This document shows positions 1 through 6,683 of a stretch of DNA of 8,664 nt, one piece after another. Source of the DNA: Faecousia sp. (GTDB lineage Bacteria; Bacillota; Clostridia; Oscillospirales; Oscillospiraceae); the NCBI GenBank assembly GCA_029258495.1, contig JARHYV010000196.1:1-8664 (forward strand), read 5' to 3'. The position numbers and the translations under genes were made by a program. The notes beneath the pieces are model-generated. The model saw only the letters and a list, made by a program, of their open reading frames with translations. It searched no databases and was not told the DNA's origin. Numbering within the stretch: position 1 is the stretch's first letter; each line of letters opens with the position of its first letter.

Positions 1-124
1 CGATCGTCAGGCATTCGGCAGGAAGTGTCTTGTCAATATCGCAAGCGGCGGAAAGTTCTCTTCCGACCGCACCATCCGCCAGTACGCAGAGGAAATCTGG
101 CACATCAAGCCCACACAGTTCTAA
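1..124 (+). CDS. glgP: Glycogen phosphorylase, C-terminal end (5' part outside window)
   Basis: Glycogen/starch phosphorylase releases glucose-1-phosphate from alpha-1,4-glucans using phosphate and pyridoxal phosphate, in the cytoplasm. Only the last 40 residues are present, read from base 2 to the TAA at 122-124. They include LVNIASGGKFSSDRTI and then YAEEIWHI, which is the highly conserved C-terminal signature of the family (N-I-A-x-x-G-K-F-S-S-D-R-T-I then Y-A-x-x-I-W). The chain ends a few residues after the W, the normal place for bacterial enzymes, so the 3' end looks intact. A strong terminator follows within 10 bases. It converges with the phage-derived operon. It is an ordinary metabolic gene and marks the left chromosomal boundary of the phage block. 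Confidence 0.9.
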   Translation, partial: DRQAFGRKCLVNIASGGKFSSDRTIRQYAEEIWHIKPTQF

Positions 125-129
125 CACAA

Positions 130-174
130 ACATCCCCGGTCTGTACCTCAGGTACAAACCGGGGATGTTTTATA
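130..174 (+). terminator. Intrinsic terminator after glgP, probably bidirectional
   Basis: An 11-bp perfect stem (130-140 with 158-168) continues after one C/A mismatch into a further 6-bp stem (142-147 with 151-156) around a TCA loop. TTTTAT follows directly on the plus strand. Read on the minus strand the same hairpin is followed by a shorter T-rich run (TTGTG), so it could also stop the phage operon, whose last gene ends 12 bases away at 180. The plus-strand role is well supported and the minus-strand role is plausible. Confidence 0.88.
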
Positions 175-179
175 TAAAA

Positions 180-563
180 CTACCTCCGATACTCCGGCAG
201 CGACGGGATCACACCGCTTTCGTCTGCCTCCCGAAACTCAAAAGAGTACGCAATATAATCTTCCCTGCACTCCTGTTCCATTTTCAGCTGGATCAAATAC
301 ACCTGAAATGTTCCCCATATGGGGTGGATCAGCTTTCCCAGACGCTTTGTCGCCATATAGACCGATAACGCATTGAAGGTCTGAACCGCATACTTCCCCT
401 GAAATGCGCCCTTTCCCCGAATGACCCGGCACAGCGGCCCCAGCCCCTTATATGTGATACTGCCATCATTTTCGATCCGATACAGCGGCTCCATTACCGC
501 GTCCACCTGAAACACTTCCGGATTTTGCAGCCATGTAAAGTTTTCAAACTTTAATTTGTCCAC
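180..563 (-). CDS. Phage tail/baseplate-like small protein (GpU / DNA-circularisation N-terminus-like)
   Basis: A 127-residue protein. I chose the GTG at 561-563 because an AGAGGAG ribosome site lies five bases upstream; the frame stays open upstream to an ATG at 653, but that would run deep into the preceding gene. The chosen start gives a 13-base overlap with the 240-aa gene. Visible features are an N-terminal FENFTWLQNPEVF segment, a central YKGLGPLCRVIRGKGAF with glycines at turn positions, then HPIWGTF and a C-terminal beta-like YSFEFRE. This spacing resembles tail-completion protein U and the N-terminal domain of phage DNA-circularisation/LysM tail proteins, which in complete phages form part of the tail end or baseplate. 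That family link is from memory of patterns and is tentative. It is the last gene of the operon; nothing tail-related follows before glgP. Confidence 0.68.
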   Translation of the reverse strand: MDKLKFENFTWLQNPEVFQVDAVMEPLYRIENDGSITYKGLGPLCRVIRGKGAFQGKYAVQTFNALSVYMATKRLGKLIHPIWGTFQVYLIQLKMEQECREDYIAYSFEFREADESGVIPSLPEYRR

Positions 564-1273
564 GACGACTCCTCTCTGCTCAGGGCATATCCCCAGCGTT
601 CCAGCACTTCGCCGGCCTGTGTATAGCCGCATTTTTCTCTGTCCCAGCAGCACCCCCGAAACAGATACCCTCGATTGCCCTGCCGGACAGCCAATTCAAA
701 CGGCTCCGCCGGCATAGCCGGAATGGTCTTGCCGGAGGGGATCTTCTGCACCAGTCGGATCCGCCATCCGCTGCTGCGTCCCGGTGTCACACCTACGGGT
801 GTGCTTTGGCACACAGCCCCGACCAATCGACGATCCTGATCCTGCTCCGCTGAAAACCCATTCACAAAGGGCATCTGCTGATCATTGATCCGAACCTGCC
901 ACAGCTCTCCCCGATGCCATGCCCCATTTGCACAGTAAACCGGGAACCTCACGATCAGCACGATGCAATAGCAGTCACTTCGGTTCAGATATTCCATCTG
1001 CTTGCCGGTGCACTCCAGATCGGCACCACGCAGCTGACCTGCTGCGCGGGCCGCCGTACACTGGCATTCCCATCCGCCCAGACTCCTTGGACTCAGAATG
1101 TGGATCCCGATCATGGCCTGTCCGTCCCCTGCATCGATGTTCTTCAGTTCCACCGCGGCAACCGGATTGGATAAATACGGCATCGTCCCCTCCGGAAATG
1201 CCTCTATTACCGTCAAACCGGCCTTTTGCAGGAGTTCCCCGATCTCCCGCAGCCATTCATGCTCCAATGACAT
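551..1273 (-). CDS. Neck/tail-like phage protein, apparently two-part (240 aa)
   Basis: The start is the ATG at 1271-1273, preceded by a GAAGGGGG ribosome site; the frame is open further upstream to 1372, but that would overlap the stopper gene by over 100 bases. The chosen start overlaps it by 17. The first ~110 residues have a helix (HEWLREIGELLQKAGL), a FPEGTMP turn, and alternating strands including IGIHILSP, a pattern like tail-terminator or head-completion proteins. From about residue 118 a second part begins (WQVRINDQQMPFVNGFSAEQ, then DRRLVGAV and GWRIRLVQKIPSG), beta-rich and reminiscent of a tail tube or adaptor domain. It has eight or more cysteines, several in the C-terminal part. 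I cannot name the family firmly. Position after the stopper fits a head-tail interface role. The gene is intact. Confidence 0.66.
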   Translation of the reverse strand: MSLEHEWLREIGELLQKAGLTVIEAFPEGTMPYLSNPVAAVELKNIDAGDGQAMIGIHILSPRSLGGWECQCTAARAAGQLRGADLECTGKQMEYLNRSDCYCIVLIVRFPVYCANGAWHRGELWQVRINDQQMPFVNGFSAEQDQDRRLVGAVCQSTPVGVTPGRSSGWRIRLVQKIPSGKTIPAMPAEPFELAVRQGNRGYLFRGCCWDREKCGYTQAGEVLERWGYALSREESSWTN

Positions 1274-1598
1274 CAGCCCCCTTCTCCACACAGATCCCCC
1301 AGATATAAATGCCTTTCCCTGCTCCATAGATCGTTTCCGCACTGCGCAGAATATAGTGCTTTTCTCCGGCAATGATCTCGTCCCCTGCCACTACCTCCGG
1401 CCAAACCGGGCCAATGTAGGTGTAATACTTGACCTCTTCCATCCCGGCGATGCCGGGATGGAAGGATGCATGCTGCTGTGCATTTCGTGCACTCAGCTGT
1501 AAAAAGACCCTTGCACTTCTTTTCTCTCCATTATGGCAGAGTGTGACCTCTCTGCCGTACCCTCTCAGGATTTTCTCAACCATAGACCGCATACTCAA
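1257..1598 (-). CDS. Head-tail stopper / minor head-completion protein (YqbH/DUF3599-like)
   Basis: A 113-residue protein starting at the ATG at 1596-1598, which overlaps the stop of the connector gene (ATGA), as expected for translational coupling. The N-terminus (VEKILRGYGREVTL) followed by a short strand, a turn, then VKYYTYIGP and VVAGDEIIAGEKHYILRSAETIY is the small beta-barrel pattern of head-tail stopper proteins (YqbH/gp16-like), which seal the portal after packaging. The fold assignment is from pattern and gene order and not from a named motif. Residues 45-55 are encoded by a 13-bp perfect inverted repeat (separate entry). It ends with TGA 17 bases inside the next gene. Confidence 0.7.
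   Translation of the reverse strand: MSMRSMVEKILRGYGREVTLCHNGEKRSARVFLQLSARNAQQHASFHPGIAGMEEVKYYTYIGPVWPEVVAGDEIIAGEKHYILRSAETIYGAGKGIYIWGICVEKGADVIGA
1436..1464 (-). repeat. 13-bp perfect inverted repeat with 3-base loop inside the stopper gene
   Basis: Bases 1436-1448 and 1452-1464 are exact reverse complements, separated by GAT. On the transcribed (minus) strand this would form a GC-rich hairpin without a T-run after it, so it is not a classical terminator. It is in frame and encodes SFHPGIAGMEE (residues 45-55), where related stoppers appear to have a loop before the conserved YIGP-type strand. Confidence 0.85.
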
Positions 1599-1951
1599 AC
1601 CCTCATAAACGAAAATCGCTCCTTTATGTATGGTGCGATCATCAGCTCTGCCTGTCGGCGCAGGCAGGCAGCCGCCGCACTGTCACCGGTTTTTTGAACC
1701 GTGATGTCCCCCACACGAAACGATTCCGGTGCCATAGCCCTATCCGTCTCCGACAGCGCTGCCAATGCGTACAGGCTTGCAGCCGATACAAAATCACGGG
1801 TGCAGTCGGAGATCGTGATGCCGGCTCTGAGCTTTGCCTGTAAGGTGTTTTCAGCACTTGTGCACAGCATTCTCAGCAGCACCTCCTGTCGAGGCTCCAA
1901 TTCTCCCGCAAGCAGACGCGCCTGCGTATAGATCTGCTCTGTCAGGCTCAT
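1595..1951 (-). CDS. Head-tail connector (adaptor) protein
   Basis: A 118-residue, mainly helical protein with its ATG overlapping the stop codon of the capsid gene (ATGA, 1948-1951). It has the layout of gp6/YqbG-type connectors that dock as a ring beneath the portal: helix 1 (TEQIYTQARLLAGEL), helix 2 with a row of leucines (QEVLLRMLCTSAENTL), a short RAGITISDC turn, a helix FVSAASLYALAALSE, then a variable loop (DITVQK) and a C-terminal helix ending PYIKERFSFMRV. I recognise the SLYALAAL and FSF endings as typical of gut-Firmicute prophage connectors. Its place right after the capsid gene matches. The exact family name (YqbG/DUF3199-like or other) is uncertain. Confidence 0.78.
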   Translation of the reverse strand: MSLTEQIYTQARLLAGELEPRQEVLLRMLCTSAENTLQAKLRAGITISDCTRDFVSAASLYALAALSETDRAMAPESFRVGDITVQKTGDSAAAACLRRQAELMIAPYIKERFSFMRV

Positions 1952-2973
1952 ACGCGAAGAACTTTTACTGCGCCGTCACAGATCTTTCCGAAACCGGAAA
2001 TGGAGGTGATGGCGGCACGCTCCAGCTGGCGGTCGATGAGCTTGTCATATTCCACCAGAACATCTCCGGCACGCACAAGCTCCAGTGCATAGCGGTTGTC
2101 GATGCCGATGATCATTCCGTCTTCCACGCAGCCGGTTCTGTGCAGCTGGGCCCCCAGAGGTGTGGTCAGCTTGCCGGTTCCCTGAAAATTCAGACCGGTC
2201 AGAGGATTCTGCAATTCGGGGATCTTCAGCAGCTTGGTCATCATCGCACTGTTGCAGATCATACCGTTCATGGTATACGGATCGAACTGTCCCCAGAATT
2301 CCACCAGCTGATCATAACCCAGACTGCCGCGCACACCGGAAATGGGATTTGTGCCTACCTGATAGCTTTTTGCTGCATTGTCGTTGCCGTCGCCCTTTAC
2401 CAGAACATTCACCGCATCAGCAAGCTGCATTTTCTGAATGTAGCTGCCGATCTGGCGCAGCATCACGCTGAACAGATCCAGTTTCTGAAAGCGGACAGCC
2501 TCATAGCTTGCCACCAGCATCCGACCGCGCTTGGTCAGATTGATCAGATGATCCTTGGTCTTCACCTTTGTCGCAGGAATTGCTGCACCCTCTGCAACAT
2601 TTTTCATGCCGGTGCTTTCCTCGTCAGCCTCTGAATAGATGGAGCGATAGTCCATGGCGTCGATCACCGTTGTGGTGGCGGTGATGCCGGGCAGGATATC
2701 GTTTTCCTCCATACCCTGACGAACGGCTCGGGCAATGTACTCAGGAAACAGAACGGCCGAGTCCATATTGCGGAAAAACTTTTCTACCGTAGAGGAGCCT
2801 GCACCCTTCACCTTGATGCCGAACCGCTTCAGCTGACGCTGAAACGCATCCGTTCCCTCCAGTGCAGTCCCACGGTAATTTTCACTGGGATCCATGGACT
2901 CAAGAACCTGAGTAAAATTCATCCCTTCCTGACGGTACATACCCTTTTCCAATTTCAAATTATCAAAAGCCAT
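1948..2973 (-). CDS. Phage major capsid protein (HK97 fold, PBSX/XkdG-like)
   Basis: Forms the icosahedral shell. The 341-residue protein starts at the ATG at 2971-2973 behind AAGGAGGAG, the best ribosome site in the operon, as expected for the most abundant product. The N-terminal ~55 residues are polar and could be a flexible arm (MNFTQVLESMDPSENYRG). The middle holds RNMDSAVLFPEYIARAVRQG and TKRGRMLVASYEAVRFQKLD, the typical P-domain spine-helix region, followed by a long helix (LFSVMLRQIGSYIQKMQ) and a late MICNSAMMTKLL stretch. The C-terminus VLVEYDKLIDRQLERAAIT is the strand-rich end common in this group. The length is slightly above PBSX XkdG (about 310). No scaffold gene is nearby. 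The gene is intact and shares four bases with the connector gene. Confidence 0.9.
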   Translation of the reverse strand: MAFDNLKLEKGMYRQEGMNFTQVLESMDPSENYRGTALEGTDAFQRQLKRFGIKVKGAGSSTVEKFFRNMDSAVLFPEYIARAVRQGMEENDILPGITATTTVIDAMDYRSIYSEADEESTGMKNVAEGAAIPATKVKTKDHLINLTKRGRMLVASYEAVRFQKLDLFSVMLRQIGSYIQKMQLADAVNVLVKGDGNDNAAKSYQVGTNPISGVRGSLGYDQLVEFWGQFDPYTMNGMICNSAMMTKLLKIPELQNPLTGLNFQGTGKLTTPLGAQLHRTGCVEDGMIIGIDNRYALELVRAGDVLVEYDKLIDRQLERAAITSISGFGKICDGAVKVLRV

Positions 2974-2986
2974 TTTTTACTCCTCC

Positions 2987-3325
2987 TTACAGTTCAATGA
3001 TTGCAGTCTTTGCAGTGTCATCCACACTGACCACCAGATAGGATCTGCCCTGTGTGTGGGTCTTCACGCCGCCTTTGCCGTCGGCGGTCAGAATGGCATA
3101 GCCCAGATGAGGTGCCGTACCGGTAAAGTGCACCTGTGTAAAGCCGTGCAGCTGTACGCCTGCAAAGCCCTTGCGGATGCTCTCTACCTTGCCGCAGAAT
3201 GTGCCGCCGTCTTCACATGCAGCCACCTTGCCGTTGGCGGTCATCTTGCACACGGTGTCCACCTGAGTGATGTCCGTGGCGAATGTCGCACTCACATGCC
3301 CAATTCCCTCAAAAGATACATTCAT
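2987..3325 (-). CDS. Capsid decoration (cement) protein-like
   Basis: A 112-residue protein just upstream of the capsid gene (13-base gap filled by the capsid ribosome site). The start at 3323-3325 follows GGAGGG with a six-base spacer. It is beta-rich and short-stranded (FEGIGHVSATF, VCKMTANGKVAAC, TFCGKVESIRKGFAGVQLHG, YLVVSVDDTAKTAIIEL), with many glycines, as in DUF2190-like and related decoration proteins that bind the mature capsid from outside and stabilise it against internal DNA pressure. The gene order protease - decoration - capsid supports the call. The precise family is not certain. Two cysteines (C27 and C37 region) and one at about 44 are present, unusual but not diagnostic. 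Confidence 0.72.
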   Translation of the reverse strand: MNVSFEGIGHVSATFATDITQVDTVCKMTANGKVAACEDGGTFCGKVESIRKGFAGVQLHGFTQVHFTGTAPHLGYAILTADGKGGVKTHTQGRSYLVVSVDDTAKTAIIEL

Positions 3326-3349
3326 ATTGTTCCCTCCATTGTAAATATG

Positions 3350-3369
3350 TTCTCCGGTTTCCCGGCGAA
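3350..3369 (-). promoter_or_regulatory. GNRA-capped hairpin in the protease-decoration intergenic gap
   Basis: The transcript reads TTCGCCGGGAAACCGGAGAA: CCGG pairs with CCGG around a GAAA (GNRA) tetraloop, then a G/A mismatch, then TTC with GAA. It sits in the only real gap of the operon (46 bases), just before the decoration and capsid genes. There is no T-run after it, so it is not an intrinsic terminator. It may be an mRNA processing or stability element; this is inference. Confidence 0.5.
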
Positions 3370-3371
3370 AC

Positions 3372-4265
3372 TCAAATCAGATAATCGCTTTCGACCGATC
3401 CTTCCATCTTTGCGCAGCCCAGCTGCATCTGAACCGGATAAGCCTTTACCATACATTCGTTCAGAGCATCCTTGAATTTCATCAATTCCTCAGGGGCCAT
3501 TTTCCCTGCTGCCGAGCGCAGGACAGGCTCCTCCACACCGATCCCCAGAGCAAGGCACATCCGCACCACCTCATCCTCCAGCGTTTTGGCATACTGCTTT
3601 CCAAGCTGCGCCATCTTGAACATCGCCCGGAATTCCTCCTGCGCGCCATATGTATCGGCAAGCTGTTTCAGACTGGCCTTTCGCCCTGCCATATGCTTCA
3701 GAACACCTGCATTTGGCTGAGCCGGCACAGCGACAAAGGAGAACTCATAGGCATCCACCGGATCTCTCAGGATGCCGCAGCAGACCTGCCCGTCATAGAC
3801 CTCCCCCTTCACATGCCCGCAGCTTCCAATGGGCTGACCGCATACCGAGCAGATGCACGCTCCCATTGCACAGCCCACAGACACCTCCTTTTTGATGCCT
3901 GCCTCGATATCGGCGATCCACTCATCCCCGGCACCGCCTCTTCGGATGTATGCCCATGCCTTGATAAAGCTGATCCCCTCTTCGCAGACGACCTCTGTTG
4001 CAAATACCCTTGCCAGCTGTCCGTCAGAAGACCACTTGTGATCCACGATGCCGCTTTTCCCGATAAACATCTTTGCAAGCACCGGCAGAGCCTCGGTGTC
4101 GAACCGCTCATGATCCCTGTCGATCTGATCGTCGCACAGTCTGAGGGAAAACACATATACCTGTTCCTTCGTCAGCGCTGCCTTTGCAATGCCATTGATG
4201 ACCATCAGCTGCTGCGGTGTGGGGACTCCGCCGCCGGTGGCTTGGCTTTCCTTGAGAATATCCAT
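3372..4265 (-). CDS. Prohead protease, XkdF/peptidase S78-like, with Cys/His cluster
   Basis: Probably cleaves capsid/scaffold segments during head maturation. The 297-residue protein starts at 4263-4265, immediately after the portal stop (TAAATG), behind AAAGGAGG. Residues 35-45 form the first strand; VDHKW carries a candidate catalytic His76; KKEVSVG carries candidate Ser129; and YEFSFVAVPAQPNAGV (173-188) is the family's conserved closing segment. Between Ser129 and that segment lies a Cys/His-rich insert (C132, C137, C139, C142, C149, H151, C162, C163) with CSVCG and CGH spacing, probably binding zinc. Residues ~189-297 are helical and may act as a built-in scaffold, since no separate scaffold gene is present. 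The catalytic assignments are inferred by comparison with Peptidase_S78/XkdF from memory. Confidence 0.8.
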   Translation of the reverse strand: MDILKESQATGGGVPTPQQLMVINGIAKAALTKEQVYVFSLRLCDDQIDRDHERFDTEALPVLAKMFIGKSGIVDHKWSSDGQLARVFATEVVCEEGISFIKAWAYIRRGGAGDEWIADIEAGIKKEVSVGCAMGACICSVCGQPIGSCGHVKGEVYDGQVCCGILRDPVDAYEFSFVAVPAQPNAGVLKHMAGRKASLKQLADTYGAQEEFRAMFKMAQLGKQYAKTLEDEVVRMCLALGIGVEEPVLRSAAGKMAPEELMKFKDALNECMVKAYPVQMQLGCAKMEGSVESDYLI

Positions 4266-5414
4266 TTATTTTCCTCCTTTGCCTGCGTTTGATAACGCCT
4301 CCTGAGCCTGAGCCTGATACAGATTTGCCTTTGCCTCCTCCGTGATATCCTGCAGACTGATATCGTCCCAGAGGATCTCGACCTCGGGGCTCAGCCCCTC
4401 CAGTGCCAGATAGGTTCTGCATATTTTCTCCAGAGCAGGCTCTACCGTCCTTCTCAGCGCCCACAGCTCACTGGTCAGCAGATCTGCCTGCTGTGCGCAC
4501 ATTCTTTCCGTGGTGCTCCAGCTGAATCCCAGTAAAAACGGGGGCAGTCCCGTCTTGGCGATCAGCTGCTCCATGATCTGCCGAACCGGGATCTGTGAAT
4601 CCAGGATCGGACTTTCGCTACCGATCACCTTGATCTCCACATCTCCCACCGCAACAAAATCCCGCACCATGCCATTTTTCCCATCCTCCATGGCGCGCGC
4701 CCATTCTGCCGCGATCTGATTTCCCCGTTCCTGAGCCGTCAGGCTGTCCATGTTTTCGTCATTTTTGCAGATGACACTGTAACGCACATTTCCGGCGCGT
4801 TCCCAGTTCACCCCAATGGTCTGATAGATCTTCAGCAGGATCTCTGCCATAAAGGGCATCCCCCGGAACATACTCACCCCATAGGGATGCTCCGGTTCCG
4901 GCTTCATTGTGGTGAATACCAGAAGATTTTGGTAAGGCAGAGGACGGATCTCTCCTGTTTCATCCGTTCCGCAAAGCTCGACATCCAGACCTGCATTCTT
5001 TTCCCGGATCTGCAGCTGCGTAACATCTCCCCAGCAGACTGCCTTCAGATGACCCCCTGCAACCACCATCTCACCCACAGCCCTGCCATAAACCAACAGA
5101 CTGTCGATATAGGCGGATAAAAAGCTGTCAATGCCGATCTGTCCGCGACCGCAGTTCACCGTTTTCAGAAATTCACGCAGCTTCCTTGTCCCTTCTGCAC
5201 TGCTGCATTTCACATCGAACCCACCGGACAGCCGAACCAGTTTCCCAACTGCCGCATCCAGTACCGGCAGAGCCTCTCGGATCTGTCGATAGATCCGCTC
5301 CTCACCTCCGCCAAGGGGCACATATCCTCTCAGATTTCCAAACGGATGGCTGCTGCCCGACCGGATCTGACAGCTTGCTGCCACCGGGCCGTTTTCCTTT
5401 TTTCGCTTTAACAT
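4266..5414 (-). CDS. Phage portal protein
   Basis: The portal is a dodecameric ring at one capsid vertex through which DNA is packed and released. The 382-residue product starts at the ATG at 5412-5414; its GAGG lies only two bases upstream, so initiation may be weak or partly coupled to terL, which ends 15 bases before. Recognisable parts are a Ser/Arg-rich N-terminus, FLSAYIDSLLVYGRAVGEMV, LLVFTTMKPEPEHPYGVSMF (the P-x-HPYG-x-S segment typical of portals), the helix with KIYQTIGVNWERAGNVRY, and the C-terminal crown/stem region GLPPFLLGFSWSTTERM followed by long helices (ALRRTVEPALEKICRTYLAL). It is shorter than the usual 420-500 residues but the core is complete. It belongs with PBSX XkdE/SPP1-type portals. 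Confidence 0.88.
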   Translation of the reverse strand: MLKRKKENGPVAASCQIRSGSSHPFGNLRGYVPLGGGEERIYRQIREALPVLDAAVGKLVRLSGGFDVKCSSAEGTRKLREFLKTVNCGRGQIGIDSFLSAYIDSLLVYGRAVGEMVVAGGHLKAVCWGDVTQLQIREKNAGLDVELCGTDETGEIRPLPYQNLLVFTTMKPEPEHPYGVSMFRGMPFMAEILLKIYQTIGVNWERAGNVRYSVICKNDENMDSLTAQERGNQIAAEWARAMEDGKNGMVRDFVAVGDVEIKVIGSESPILDSQIPVRQIMEQLIAKTGLPPFLLGFSWSTTERMCAQQADLLTSELWALRRTVEPALEKICRTYLALEGLSPEVEILWDDISLQDITEEAKANLYQAQAQEALSNAGKGGK

Positions 5415-5429
5415 ATCCTCACACCATTC

Positions 5430-6683
5430 TCATCTCCGCCGTTGAACGCTCCCAACCGAAAATCCCGATTGAGGCGCGCACAGCACCGTGCTGACAAAAT
5501 ACCGCATATCATCCATCGCATGATCGTGTTCTTTTTTCACCCGATCCTTTGTATCGGATTTCAGATCCCATACATACTCTTCCATCTCCCGCAGACAGTC
5601 CCCACAGCTGTCGCATATCACGATTTTCCCGGATTTCAGCATCTGCGCCGTTGCTCTGATGCCGGATAACACATCGTTTTTCGCCTGTCTGACATTCCAT
5701 CCCTCTTGGCGGAGCACCCCGATAAAGCTTGCGGCAGACGGATCAACGATCACCGCCGAAATTTTCCGGTGATCGGCAAGCCTCCTCAGGGCCTGTGCAT
5801 ATTCCCCATCCGTCATTTGCCGCATTTCCCTTCGGGACGCAAAATAGAATTCCTTCACCCGATACCAGACCCCTGACTGCAAGCCCCACAAGCCCATACT
5901 GGTGGGATTGACCGTTCCATAGTCACAGGAAATGTACCATTTTTCAAAATTCCCTGTCGGAACCGGCTGCACCATCTCCGGTTCAAAGAAATCATAGACT
6001 CTTCCCTCTGCCTGAGCCCACTGCCCCAGTACGAATCGCCGGTAGAACACGCCGGAATACAGCCGCTGATACCGCCGACGGATCTTGTCTGTGAGGGACG
6101 GATTGTCCTCCATGGTGAAATGCAGATGCAGACAGTTTCGCTCCTGCGCCTCCAGGATCCATTGCTTGTAGAACCAGTGGCTCGGCCCTGCCGGATTGCA
6201 GTTGAACCACAGTCTGCTCCCTGCCACGGAGCATCGGGCACAAGCCTGTTCCACAAAGCTTTTCGGCATCAGCACCACCTCGTCAAACAGTACCCCGGCC
6301 AGTGTCATGCCTTGAATCAGCGAGGCAGAGCTTTCATCCCGACCGCCGAAGATGTAGTACTCGTTGGTGTGCCCTGCAAAGGTGACCTGTACCAGATTTT
6401 CCGTTCTTTTTTCCTTCCATGCAGCCCCCAGTCCGCCAAGCTGCGGCAGGATCTCCGACAGCACATTCCGCCTGAATGCCGTAATGGTTTTTCCGCACAA
6501 AGCAAACCGTTTCCCCGAAAAGCAGCTCTGTGCCCACAGGAAGAACCCAAGTCCCATAGCAAGGGTCTTGCCCGAACGAACTGCACCGTCGCAGACAATG
6601 GCCTCGTATTCCTCATACGGACTCCCGGGCATCCACCAGTTCATTGCGCATTTCTGTTTTGCAGAGAACCCTGTGTACCTCAT
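5430..6683 (-). CDS. terL: Terminase large subunit, PBSX/XtmB family
   Basis: The DNA-packaging motor ATPase with a C-terminal nuclease. The 417-residue protein starts at the ATG overlapping the terS stop (ATGA), behind GAGGAG. ATPase domain: Walker A GAVRSGKT (33-40), Walker B LAGVLFDE ending in D134/E135, and the coupling segment WFNCNPAGPSHWFY (159-172). Nuclease domain: ISCDYGTVNP with D254, AVIVDPSAASF with D314, and EHDHAMDDMRYF with D391/D392, the expected acidic triad. The RFVLGQWAQAEGRVYDFF segment (217-233) is the usual linker signature of this family. All catalytic residues appear intact and the length is normal, so this looks like a working motor and not a decaying relic. Confidence 0.95.
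   Translation of the reverse strand: MRYTGFSAKQKCAMNWWMPGSPYEEYEAIVCDGAVRSGKTLAMGLGFFLWAQSCFSGKRFALCGKTITAFRRNVLSEILPQLGGLGAAWKEKRTENLVQVTFAGHTNEYYIFGGRDESSASLIQGMTLAGVLFDEVVLMPKSFVEQACARCSVAGSRLWFNCNPAGPSHWFYKQWILEAQERNCLHLHFTMEDNPSLTDKIRRRYQRLYSGVFYRRFVLGQWAQAEGRVYDFFEPEMVQPVPTGNFEKWYISCDYGTVNPTSMGLWGLQSGVWYRVKEFYFASRREMRQMTDGEYAQALRRLADHRKISAVIVDPSAASFIGVLRQEGWNVRQAKNDVLSGIRATAQMLKSGKIVICDSCGDCLREMEEYVWDLKSDTKDRVKKEHDHAMDDMRYFVSTVLCAPQSGFSVGSVQRRR

Noticed and set aside
564..653. Upstream extension of the 127-aa gene to an ATG at 653
   Set aside because: It would lie deep in the preceding gene, while the GTG at 563 follows a good AGAGGAG site and the conserved-looking part begins there.
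788..814. Two overlapping 6-bp hairpins (788-803 and 799-814)
   Set aside because: Short, inside a coding region, and formed from a simple repeated CACAC/GTGTG pattern; no supporting context.
1274..1372. Upstream extension of the 240-aa neck gene
   Set aside because: It would overlap the stopper gene by over 100 bases; the ATG at 1273 has its own ribosome site.
1834..2634. 266-aa plus-strand open frame opposite the connector and capsid genes
   Set aside because: Antisense to genes with recognised products, no ribosome site and His/Gln-rich composition typical of a shadow frame.
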